A stretch of DNA of 15,460 bases from Zelonia costaricensis (GCA_030849075.1 JASAOO010003029.1:1-15460); one strand, 5' to 3'; shown: positions 1 to 7,982, counted from the stretch's first letter. The notes: generated from the sequence alone by a model not told the origin. Translations and numbers: made by a program.

Positions 1-123
1 CCTCTTGGACTTCTCCTCGTTCTCATTTGCTTTGTGCTTTACCGTCGAAGGTGGTGCAGCGGTGTGGCGGTCTCGTCTGACGGTATCGGCCGCTGCACAC
101 CTCGACATCATTTCCATCTCTGA
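1..123 (+). CDS. Possible C-terminal end of an upstream gene (very uncertain)
   Basis: Frame 1 is open from the window edge to TGA at 121-123. It would encode 40 residues that start with a hydrophobic stretch (PLGLLLVLICFVLY) followed by RRRW, like a membrane span with a basic stop-transfer. Against this, third-position GC is only about half, well below the genes in this window, and frame 2 is also open to TAA at 128-130. CT-rich non-coding DNA in this window often gives Leu/Phe-rich translations. The sequence to the left of the window would decide this. Confidence 0.15.
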   Translation, partial: PLGLLLVLICFVLYRRRWCSGVAVSSDGIGRCTPRHHFHL

Positions 124-651
124 CGCCTAAAAAAAAAAAGGAAACAACTACACACTACGACAGGAGAGCGACAGCAGCAGGGAGCGTGGCCAGGGGGCGT
201 ACGTGCTTCTGCCCTCCGACCCTCCAGACGTGGTGTAGGCGGAGCGGCTGTGGACACGTCCACGGCTGAGGCGGTGCGCGTGCGTCCTGCTGGCCCTCTC
301 GTCGCACTCCTTCGCGAAGGTGCGCGACACGAGTCACATGCTCTCCTCCCTTTCTGGCCCCGCGCTGGGCCACTCGTTGACATGGGTCGCAGGGGGCTGC
401 GTCTCGACGACACGAGGTGCATTCGCCATTGACGGGACGACCTGTGCAGCTACTGGCTGCCGGCCCCGTGGCCGAAGTGAGCACGAGCACATTGAGCCGA
501 AGAAAAGAACCCAATGCCAATTGACGCTGCTGCTCCTCCTGACTTCCTACTGTTCTCCTGCCGCATCCCTCTCCATCGCGCGTCGACACCGCTGCTGTTG
601 TCGACTATCTACGTGATCACTCGGCGTGCACGAGCGTTCGTCTCTGCACGA

Positions 652-657
<6 letters not shown>

Positions 658-682
<25 letters not shown>
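658..682 (+). repeat. (CA)n microsatellite
   Basis: An uninterrupted CA dinucleotide run of about 12 units, upstream of the SNARE gene. TG and CA runs recur in every intergenic region of this window and are typical of Leishmania untranslated regions. Confidence 0.9.
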
Positions 683-684
<2 letters not shown>

Positions 685-1059
685 AGCGCACATATTAGGG
701 TACGCGTTTGCACGTAGAGGAAGCTCACCGTGGGGCCCTTCTCCCCCCGCGTGCGTCAAAACTCACAAACACACACTCGCCAAAATTCGCAATCCCACTT
801 CAGCACTTCGCCACTCCGCTTCCCCCTTCGCGCGCGCGCTCGTTTCCTTACTTCTGCTACTGCTGCGACCCGCTGTAGGTTTGTTGTCGTGCTTTGATTC
901 TCCTTCCTTTTCTTCCCCCCTAGCTCTGCTCCCTGCTTGAGTGAGTGCGAGGCACCCTTGCTTGACCTCGCCACATTCACCACCTCTCCTTGTGGGCGCC
1001 GTCCGGCTCTCGCACCCGTCGCGTGAGACGGGGAGACCCCCCCCCTCCCGCGGCTCGCC

Positions 1060-1172
1060 CTCCCTCTCCTCTCGTTTGCCCTCACGTCGTTCTCTCGTTT
1101 TTTTTTTTGTTTGTTTTGGCGGACTCGTCCGTTTCCGGTTGACGGACACCGCGTAGTTGCGGCGCATTCCAG
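1060..1172 (+). promoter_or_regulatory. Predicted polypyrimidine tract and trans-splice acceptor for the SNARE gene
   Basis: A CT-rich tract with a run of T at 1098-1108 is followed by AG at 1155-1156 and again at 1171-1172. In trypanosomatids the spliced leader is normally added at an AG soon after such a tract, which would give a 5'UTR of roughly 105-125 bases. A second CT-rich tract at about 1229-1267 ends in AG at 1268-1269, only nine bases before the ATG, and is a weaker alternative. This is a prediction from pattern alone. Confidence 0.45.
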
Positions 1173-1278
1173 CCTCTTTCGCCCCACATACCCGCGCACA
1201 CGCACCGCCTTCCAACACTGACACAACAGTGGTTTCTCCTCCTCCCCCCCTCCTCCCCTCCCCCTTCAGCGCGGCACC

Positions 1279-2007
1279 ATGGACGGATTCCAGGCGGCGC
1301 TGGACGACTTGGATGCGACGCTAGCCGTCCTCAAGCGCAAGGTCGAGGGTGTCATCGTCACGGCGTCCCTCCCGGAAAAAAAGAAGGTCGAGATGGAGGC
1401 GCGACCGCTGATGCGGGAGGCGCGCCAGAAGCTGTCAGCCCTACGCGCCGAGGCTCGTCGCACGGTCGACCTGGACGCACGACAGACGCGCGAGGCGGTC
1501 TGCAAGGAGCGCGATGATATGATCCGCAACTACGATGTCGAGATGAAGAACCAGATCTACCCCCGCCGCGATGTCAACGCACGGCCCAAGACGTACCAGG
1601 AGCAACGCGAGGAGGAGATGATGGGGCAGGGCGGCGCGGACGGCACCGGCTTCACCGAGTCCAAGCAGGTGCTGAATGCCGCCATCAACGTGCAGAAGGA
1701 CGCGCTGCAGTCGCTGCAGCGGGCGGAGCGGCTGCAGAACGTCACGGAGGAGACGGGCAAGACAACCTTAGCCGAGCTGCAAAAGCAGACGGAGCGGATG
1801 TATCAGATTGATGAGGAGTTGCAGAATCTACAAGGCCAGCTCGACCACGCCTCACGCGACATACGCTGGTTCTACCGGCAGCTGGCCCGTGACAAGTGCT
1901 TCCTGTCCCTTTTCGGGCTGTGCATTGTCGCGCTCCTGGTGCTTGTGTTTGTGTCCATCTGGACAAAGCGGACCAAGGCGACCACGACCACGAAGAAGCC
2001 GGCGTAG
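1279..2007 (+). CDS. Qb-type SNARE, NPSN-like, tail-anchored
   Basis: A 242-residue SNARE likely to act in vesicle-membrane fusion in the endomembrane system by contributing the Qb helix to a four-helix bundle. Residues 1-110 are highly charged and helical, rich in Glu, Lys and Arg, and would correspond to the N-terminal regulatory helices. The SNARE motif spans about 140-203 with regular heptad hydrophobics, and Q170 in LQKQTERM is the likely zero-layer glutamine. The segment RQLARDKC just before the membrane resembles the RQVATDKC-type sequence of plant NPSN (novel plant SNARE) proteins, which is why I prefer NPSN to Vti1. One membrane span at about 207-228 is followed by a short 14-residue lumenal tail rich in Thr and Lys. 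The start has an ideal context (ACCATGG), and length and architecture fit a complete Qb-SNARE. SNARE assignment is firm; the NPSN subgroup is inferred from remembered motifs, and the target membrane cannot be told from the sequence. Confidence 0.9.
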   Translation: MDGFQAALDDLDATLAVLKRKVEGVIVTASLPEKKKVEMEARPLMREARQKLSALRAEARRTVDLDARQTREAVCKERDDMIRNYDVEMKNQIYPRRDVNARPKTYQEQREEEMMGQGGADGTGFTESKQVLNAAINVQKDALQSLQRAERLQNVTEETGKTTLAELQKQTERMYQIDEELQNLQGQLDHASRDIRWFYRQLARDKCFLSLFGLCIVALLVLVFVSIWTKRTKATTTTKKPA

Positions 2008-2049
2008 TCGCTGAGACTCTGGATCAGGAAATACAAACCGTACACGTAC

Positions 2050-2096
2050 TTACACACAGACGTACACACACACACACTCAGACACACAGACACACC
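2050..2096 (+). repeat. CA-rich simple repeat in the SNARE 3' region
   Basis: Imperfect CA dinucleotide tract broken by GA and TC steps, starting about 40 bases after the SNARE stop codon. It is complementary in sense to the TG tract near 2671-2700 in the same presumed 3'UTR. Confidence 0.8.
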
Positions 2097-2445
2097 GCCG
2101 GAGGAAGATACAGAGGCGTGTGACTGTGAAGGAGGCTATACCGCGCTGCTTGAGTGGGCTTTGCTGCACCCGGATGCCGGACTCCTCTGTCTGCGTTTGG
2201 TGTGTGTTGCGTCTGCGTGACGTGCAGTGTACAATGGCGTACTATGGTCTTGTTGCGCATGCTTGGAGAGGAAAGAGCCGAGGCGGGGTGAAGGGGCGAC
2301 GCTGGTGTTGGCGCAAGCGGAATACATCGCATGTCCCGCCCCTTCACCTCTTCTTCCCTCCTTTTCTTTTCCATCCTCTTGGCCGCTCCCTTCACCGATA
2401 GAGGGTGCGAGGCCGCGCAACGCCCTGACGTGACTCTCACAGAGA

Positions 2446-2470
2446 GTGGAGTGAAGTGGAGTGGAGTGGA
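2446..2470 (+). repeat. GTGGA pentanucleotide tandem array
   Basis: Five head-to-tail GTGGA units, the second reading GTGAA, followed at once by a G-rich stretch to about 2489. The purine-rich block stands out against the pyrimidine-rich surroundings. Confidence 0.85.
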
Positions 2471-2670
2471 GAGTGGGGTGGGGGGGGGTGCACGCCAGCC
2501 GAGTTTTACGCTGGGGTTTCCAGGATCGTGATCCGCCAGGCAGAGAGCAGGTGGGGGAGGGCTGCGTCTTCACGAGGATGTGAGGAAACGTGTCTGGCGT
2601 CTGTGAACACCAGGTCACGTCACACTGCACCTCAGAAAAGGCGCCCCTCCCTTCGCCTGCATGTGTCCCG

Positions 2671-2700
2671 TGCGTGCGTGTGTGTTTGTGTGTGTGTCTG
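2671..2700 (+). repeat. TG-rich simple repeat
   Basis: Imperfect TG tract with TGCG and TTTG interruptions in the presumed SNARE 3'UTR. Confidence 0.8.
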
Positions 2701-3035
2701 CGTGCTGACGTTTGCGCCTGCCTCCGTCCCCCCTGCGGCCGTGTGCGCACGTGGGCGTGCCGGTACACCATGCTGTCCTGCTTCAGCGGGGTGCGTTGGG
2801 GCAACGCCGCCAATGGTCTTGCGTGTCAGGCTGCTGCCCGCCCCCTCCCTCCTCCCCCTCCCCTCTCTTCCCCCCTCTTATCATCTCCCGTGTGGGCATA
2901 TGTTGTCTTACGTGTGAGCGTGTAGGTTGGCGTGTTTGCGTCTCTGTGCATGTGTGTCTCTGTTCGTCTGCGATATCATCACGCGTTGACGGCTGCCGGG
3001 AGGACCGGCGCTTTGCTCCTCTGCCATCCCCCCTT

Positions 3036-3132
3036 GTGTGTGTATGTGCGCGTGCGTGTGTAGGTGCGTGCGTTCTTCTCGGTCTTTTTCTCCACCTCTT
3101 GCGCTCCTCGCCTCGAAGGCACATACACACAC
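3036..3132 (+). repeat. TG/CA inverted repeat (predicted RNA foldback)
   Basis: GTGTGTGTATGTG at 3036-3048 is the exact reverse complement of CACATACACACAC at 3120-3132, including the single TA interruption, with a 71-base spacer. In a + strand transcript these could pair as a 13-bp stem. The CA run continues to about 3142. Confidence 0.7.
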
Positions 3133-3384
3133 ACACACACACAAACAAAAGAAGAAAAACAAGCGCCAGACAAGACGGTGCGCATATGGGCGGTGGCGGT
3201 GCAAGCGCCATCGCCGTATAATGTAGCGAAGAAGTGCGTGCCGCTGAGAAGGAGGCCCTTTTTTCTCTTGAAGCGGGGTGCATTCGCGTAGCAGCGCCGT
3301 GCGTGACGCTCTCAAGCGTCGAGGCGACAGGTTTGTGGCGGCTCTGATGTGTGTGTTGCGTGGCCCCCGGTGAGTAGTGTTCGA

Positions 3385-3432
3385 GGCTGTGTGTGGGCGC
3401 ACTCTTCGATGGAGTGCACACACACACACACG
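3385..3432 (+). repeat. Predicted stem-loop closed by GCACTC/GAGTGC
   Basis: GCACTC at 3399-3404 pairs with GAGTGC at 3412-3417 around a seven-base loop. After a short mismatched stretch the TG-rich bases before it can pair with the CA run after it, extending the stem. It lies in the untranslated region between the SNARE and carrier genes. Confidence 0.5.
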
Positions 3433-4350
3433 TAGACACACCCGCAAGAGTGTTGACCCAACGCAGCCGGACGAGGCGGTGATGTCTGCCAATTTCGCTT
3501 CTCTTTTCCCTTCCATTCCCGTTTGTCGTTCTTTTCGCTGTTCGTTGGTGATGCGCCTTGCGGGGGGTTGCGCCGCTGGCTCTCCGCTGTCTGCGGCACA
3601 CATGGTCGCCCACACGCGAAACACAACAAACGTAACCACACTACACTGGCTTTCTTCGCTGACTTTTTCCCCCCTTCAACACGGATGCTCCAACACGCGT
3701 CCTGCCAGGGTACTCTTGCCCATTCTCTTCCCTTCCCCGAACGGTTGCCCCACCCCTCCCCTCCCTCGTGTCTCGCACAGCACTTGTGGTGCCTTTATCT
3801 GCCCTGCAACCGCGTCACTCCTCTCCCTCTCCCACCGCCGCCTCCATCACAGCGTCTCGTCCCCGCCCTGCCCACACCTACAGAGTTGCACGGCAGTGGC
3901 GAGCACACGCAACGTCGCAAGAAGGAAGCGAGGTCGGAGAGCGAAGTACACTCACTCACAAACACCGGAACTCACACACACAGACAAAGGCAGTGCCACG
4001 GCCTCTCTTCCCTTTCCCTCACCGGCTTCTTTGGGGTTACAGGTGGTGAGTCGCAGGGGTCCGTCCTTGGACTGTTGCCGGCAGCAGCAGGAGCGGCGAC
4101 AGCGTCAGTGGTGTCAACAGCACACACGCCCGCCTCCCCTTCGGCACCTCCTCTCCTTTCTTTGTCCTTGTACCGCCGTTGCGGAACGGCGCGGTAAGGC
4201 TCGTGCGAGGTGTGTGTGTGTGTACGTGTGCGTGCATGTGCGCGTGTGGACGCGTGCTTTACCGCGGTCTCTGGTCTTGAGAACCCCGGCTTACTCTGGC
4301 CACCGCGGTTCGTGGCTTCTCCTCTGTCTTGCCGTCGCTCTCGAACCCCT

Positions 4351-4388
4351 CTCCCTCCCTCCCTCCCTCCTCCTCCTCCACCTCCTCC
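4351..4388 (+). repeat. CTCC/TCC simple repeat
   Basis: Five CTCC tetramers (4351-4370) followed by TCC/ACC trimers to 4388, forming a pure pyrimidine block with one A, in the carrier leader region. Confidence 0.85.
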
Positions 4389-4889
4389 GCGTATTGTGTG
4401 TGACTCAAGTCTCCCTCTTCGCTGCCTTGTCCTCTGTCATTTTCTGCGTCTTGTTGTCGCTGCATCACGGTCTCTTTCGGCCACCCTCGTCTCCATTCCT
4501 CCTCCCTCCACCCCCCTCCCCCTCGTTGCCCTCGGTGTGCGTGCGTGCGTGCAGGTGTGCTAGTCGCTCCCCTCCCACTCGCTCCATCAAGCTCCTCACA
4601 CGTCTACAAGCGCATTCTCCGGCTCCACCTACACACCCCTCCACAGTATTGCTTTCTCCTTTTTTTTTCCTCGTGCGTCTTGTTTGTTTTGGTTGCGCAC
4701 GGTTCTGCCATCGACACGGACTCGCGGGGGTTGAGAGAAGCGGTGAACGGAGCACGCGCTCGCGCGGCTACACGTCGTCTGCACACACTCTCTCCCCTCT
4801 CCGGTCTCATCACAGTCCCCCTCTTGTGTTATCTTCCATTTATTGCTCGTCTGCGTGTGTGTGTGTGTGTGTGGTGGAGTTTGTGGGTT

Positions 4890-4966
4890 GATTCTGTTGC
4901 GCCTTTCTTTCTCTTCCTCCTCTCCGTCCCCTCTGCGCTGCTTCCCCCCCTGTGTGGCGAGGCCAG
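4890..4966 (+). promoter_or_regulatory. Predicted polypyrimidine tract and trans-splice acceptor for the carrier gene
   Basis: A CT-rich tract from about 4895 to 4950 is followed by AG at 4960-4961 and 4965-4966, which would leave a 5'UTR of about 20-26 bases before ATG 4987. A splice here would also remove all upstream in-frame sequence, supporting 4987 as the start. Confidence 0.5.
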
Positions 4967-4986
4967 CGGGGCGGGGGTGCTTCATA

Positions 4987-6057
4987 ATGCCCATCTCCAG
5001 CGCCGCTAGGAGCAGCCAAGGCGGCAGCGCATACTGCACCGAAGAGCGACTGCCGTCTGCGCAGCCGCCGGCGTCGCCGCCGCACTTCGATGAAGTCGCC
5101 GACCGCGGTGCGACTTCGTCGACGGCGCGCGAGGGCGGCAGGCACGCGCAGCGCCACTACGGCGACGACCACGGCACGCTCATCTCTGTAGAGTACATCC
5201 AGCGCCTGTGGCTGATGCGGGCGGTCAGCCGCACCGTGCTTGCCCCACTGGAGCGCGTCAAGTACGTGATGCAGTGCCAGAAGGAGCTGCAGCGCAGCGG
5301 CGCGCTTAACTGCGAGTTCAAGACCGTCTGGTCCTGCGTGCGGTACCTCAAGCAGATGGAGGGGACGCGCAGCTTCTGGCGTGGCAACCTAATTCAGGTG
5401 GTTTCGATGCTGCCCATTTTGCTGGCCCAGATCTTCATCGCGTACCCGACGCAGTCCTTCATCTTCAACTCGTGCCCCGTGCACTCCGCCGCCGGCTACA
5501 CGGCTGCCAGCTACGCAGCCCTCCTGGGGGGCGCGCTTGCGGCCGCGACGGTGAGCTACCCACTCGAGTACGCCCGCTTCCGCCTTGCCGTGGACGTCAA
5601 GTCGCGTGTGGGGGCGCCGTATCAGTTCCGCAACAGCTTAGCCTTCTTCTCTCACCCGGTTCTCAGCGAGTGCCCGCACTTTCTCTATCGCGGTCTCACC
5701 CTATTTATCCTTGGCAGCGTCGTGTACGAAGCCGTGCACAGCGCTCTGCTCACTCTCGTGGCCCCGTACGTACCACCAGACGAGGAGGATGCCGGATGGA
5801 CGCCGGCGATTGTGCAGACGGTGTGCGGGTTGACGGCGTCCGGCACGACGACGCTGTGCTTGCACCCGGTCGACCTCGTGCGCCACCGCATGATGGTGGC
5901 GGTCATGGAGGATCGCCTGCGGTACACGTCGGCGATGGAGTGCGTCGCGAGTATTGCGCAGAAGGAGGGTATTCGCGGCTTCTTCCGCGGCGGCACCGTG
6001 ACGCTGGCGAAGATGATCGCCGCGACGGGGCTGGTCTTGTTGGGGCTGCCGTACTAA
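4987..6057 (+). CDS. Mitochondrial carrier (SLC25), divergent ADP/ATP-carrier-like
   Basis: A 356-residue inner-mitochondrial-membrane solute carrier with the usual three-repeat fold. The matrix signatures are PLERVK (87-92), PLEYAR (192-197) and PVDLVR (294-299), each followed downstream by a carrier-type RG element (SFWRGN 129-134, FLYRGL 232-237, FFRGG 332-336). The first repeat (APLERVK..Q) and the second (YPLEYARFRLAVDV) most resemble the ADP/ATP carrier. The third reads RHRMMV where ADP/ATP carriers have RRRMMM. An unusual 66-residue Ser/Arg/Asp-rich extension precedes repeat 1, and the first helix lacks the normal glycines (RLWLMRA). The C-terminus stops at GLPY, where ADP/ATP carriers have a YDE-type motif. 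ATG 4987 is the first in-frame ATG; the open frame extends upstream only by non-ATG codons. Family assignment is secure; the transported substrate is unknown and may not be ADP/ATP. Confidence 0.9.
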   Translation: MPISSAARSSQGGSAYCTEERLPSAQPPASPPHFDEVADRGATSSTAREGGRHAQRHYGDDHGTLISVEYIQRLWLMRAVSRTVLAPLERVKYVMQCQKELQRSGALNCEFKTVWSCVRYLKQMEGTRSFWRGNLIQVVSMLPILLAQIFIAYPTQSFIFNSCPVHSAAGYTAASYAALLGGALAAATVSYPLEYARFRLAVDVKSRVGAPYQFRNSLAFFSHPVLSECPHFLYRGLTLFILGSVVYEAVHSALLTLVAPYVPPDEEDAGWTPAIVQTVCGLTASGTTTLCLHPVDLVRHRMMVAVMEDRLRYTSAMECVASIAQKEGIRGFFRGGTVTLAKMIAATGLVLLGLPY

Positions 6058-6291
6058 CAGACAGGCGGGGGTGGAGGTGGGGGACTGCCTGGCCGGCACT
6101 TGGCGACGGGTTGTCGACGGGGGTCACTCCTTTCGAGAAGCAGAGGGGAACACAAAAGCAAGTTCAGGCGAGGGGGATGGGGTGCGCGGCGAAGGTCAAC
6201 GGGCCGTCATGATGCATGGAGCCGTGGCCATGGTAGTGGACAGAGGGTGTGTATGTACGTATGTGTGTGTGTGTGCGTTGCGTTGCGTGCT

Positions 6292-6296
<5 letters not shown>

Positions 6297-6337
<41 letters not shown>
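6297..6337 (+). repeat. (TG)n microsatellite, longest in the window
   Basis: An uninterrupted TG run of 41 bases inside a longer TG-rich zone (about 6247-6360), roughly 240 bases after the carrier stop codon and so probably in its 3'UTR. Confidence 0.95.
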
Positions 6338-6338
<1 letters not shown>

Positions 6339-7301
6339 TGTGTGTGCACGTGCATGCGTGCGCGCGTTTCTTCCGCGTCTTGGGTGCGAGGTAGCCTAAT
6401 ACGGAGCGACCGGCTTATGTCCTCTGCCCCGCTCCTCTATCACTTCTATTCACATTATCTCGCGTGTCTTTTTTTGTTTTCCCCTCTTTGGTGGCGCGCG
6501 GTGTGTGTGTCGGTGCGCTGGTGGTGTGACCCCCCCACGCGAGCGGCGGCTCGCTCGCTTGCTTGCTTGAGTGGTCAGCTGTGGAGGTTTCTTGTTGGTA
6601 CTCGTGCGAGGGGGACCGTGGTGGCGTTGCAAAGCCACCGTGTGCGTGTCTGTGTATGTGCATGTGCGCCTGCGTGTGGTTTTTGTGTCTGTGTGTGTGG
6701 AGTGTGGGCGTGAATGAGAGCAATGCGCCGGGCTCGTCGTGCAGCATCGCTCCCCCGCTGCAGGTGGTGGTGTACAGGAGAGCGAGGATCTCAGCGCACG
6801 CGCCACACACCCTCTTCCCCCCTTCCTCACACAGCCACACCCCCCGCAAGCGCGCACACATACACACACGCGTTTACACGTTAGCCTCGTGCTCGTTTGT
6901 TGTCTTGCTCGCATGCACGGTGCTGTGCCGGGTGTGGACAAGACACACACACACACACAACACTCACAACGTGAAAGAGCGACACTGCTGGAGAAAGCAA
7001 GGCTGATGAGTGAGGGTGTGTCCTGCGGGGCCTTGGTCAGGGGAGGTGTCGCTCTTGAGTTTCCGATCCTCTCCTCGTCTCGCCGCAGCACACCTGCGCC
7101 TTTTTGTAAAGCCGTGTGTACGTGTGTGCGTGTGTTCATGTGTGTCTACGGAGAATGTAGGGCGAACCCTCAGAGGGCAAACCCGTGCCCCTGTCCTGCT
7201 GTGTGGCTGACAGCATCATGCGCGCTCTGTTTCCCCCTCTCCCTCTCTCACGCGTGTTGTGCGCGCCGACCCGCTGCTCCCCTTTCCCTTGTGACAAAGG
7301 C

Positions 7302-7335
7302 GGGGAACGGGGAGAGAGGAGGGGGGGGGGAGGGG
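7302..7335 (+). other. G-rich block with quadruplex potential
   Basis: Four G-tracts (7302-7305, 7309-7312, a run of ten at 7321-7330, and 7332-7335) lie within 34 bases, with loops of 3, 8 and 1 bases. This meets the usual G-quadruplex pattern on the + strand and in the transcript. Confidence 0.6.
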
Positions 7336-7639
7336 AGCCCAGGACGCACGGGCGAGCAGCTCAGCGTCTCCCGTGCACGTGCTTCTCGCTTGCTCACATG
7401 CACACTCCTCCACCGACGTACGGTCACCGCCTTTCCGTTTTTTTTTCTCTTTCCGGACTTGCGTCCGCATGAATGCTGCGGCGGCACAAAGGGGGGACGA
7501 CATGCACGACGCACACACATTCCCCTGAACCTGTACCACTTCCGCACTCAACAGCCCTCCTCACAGCGGAGAGCTGCGCGCGCAGCGCGTCCCGCCACTC
7601 TCACGTGCGCACTCGGCGGCCGCAGCGCCTTGCTTGAGT

Positions 7640-7670
7640 TTCACAGGGTCTCTTCGCGCTTTCTTTTCAG
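7640..7670 (+). promoter_or_regulatory. Candidate distal trans-splice acceptor of the PH-protein gene
   Basis: A pyrimidine stretch ending in TTCTTTTCAG places AG at 7669-7670. If used, it gives a 5'UTR of about 520 bases. It is an alternative to the acceptor near 8151. Confidence 0.35.
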
Positions 7671-7690
7671 CCCCAATCGGCTGGCAACTC

Positions 7691-7705
7691 CACACACACA
7701 CACAC
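7691..7705 (+). repeat. (CA)n microsatellite
   Basis: CA run followed by an imperfect CA-rich stretch to about 7725, in the leader region of the PH-protein gene. Confidence 0.85.
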
Positions 7706-7958
7706 AGACACACACGTACGCACAGACACGCGCACTCTACCTGAAAGCGCGTACCACCGACCAGCCGGGGTGCCGCTTGTGAGTGTCTGCGACTGCGTGT
7801 GCGTGCGTGCGCGGCCCACCCACCCACATAAACACACACGTGAGGAACGCTCCGGACTAACGGCGCCTGAGTGTCCGCCCTTCCCGATAGACGGCATCAT
7901 CTGCGTAGAGGCACACCTGTCTCCCCTTTGAAGGGTGAGACTGCTGCCTTGCTGCCTG

Positions 7959-7982
7959 CACCAGCATACACACCAGCATACA
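7959..7982 (+). repeat. Two tandem copies of a 12-base unit
   Basis: CACCAGCATACA occurs twice head to tail and is followed by a partial third copy (CACCCC). It lies in untranslated sequence upstream of the PH-protein gene. Confidence 0.8.

Larger units (their letters stand above)
1..1278 (+). other. Left flank and 5' region of the SNARE gene
   Basis: I see no convincing complete gene here. The first 130 bases are open in two frames, described separately. From about 150 to 500 the DNA is GC-rich and mixed in composition. From about 500 to 1270 it becomes strongly pyrimidine-rich, with a CA microsatellite at 658-682 and a run of 11 T at 1098-1108, as expected before a trans-spliced trypanosomatid gene. 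Open frames on either strand here are rich in Arg, Ser, His and Cys, overlap one another, and show no recognisable domain. Confidence 0.6.
2008..4986 (+). other. Intergenic region between the SNARE and carrier genes
   Basis: About 3 kb with no supported gene. The first part (to about 3450) carries CA-rich and TG-rich tracts, a GTGGA pentamer array and G-runs, and probably holds the SNARE 3'UTR. From about 3480 onward the strand is CT-rich with many candidate acceptor AGs (for example 4041-4042), fitting the leader region of the carrier gene. A long frame is open from about 3377 to 4891, but it has low-complexity Ser/Leu/Pro/His/Arg composition and is explained by the scarcity of purines, which stop codons need. 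Confidence 0.6.

Noticed and set aside
129..139. Run of 11 A resembling a retroposon or processed-RNA tail
   Set aside because: It has no retroposon-like sequence before it and no visible target-site duplication. Short homopolymers are common in untranslated DNA here.
2136..3641. Several long open frames on the - strand
   Set aside because: They overlap one another in different frames and translate TG/CA repeats and CT-rich DNA into His/Thr- and Cys/Val-rich strings with no domain. All supported genes lie on the + strand.
4038..4052. ACAG followed by GTGAGT, looking like an intron acceptor and donor
   Set aside because: There is no coding frame on either side to join, and cis-introns are very rare in trypanosomatids. 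It is probably chance in a CT-rich leader.
5472..6212. A 246-residue + strand frame overlapping the carrier
   Set aside because: It is an out-of-frame shadow of the carrier, Arg/Gly-rich, running past the carrier stop into the G-rich block.
7000..7210. A C-box-like CTGATGA at about 7002 suggesting a C/D snoRNA
   Set aside because: No CTGA D box or terminal stem lies within about 100 bases; the next CTGA is about 200 bases away.
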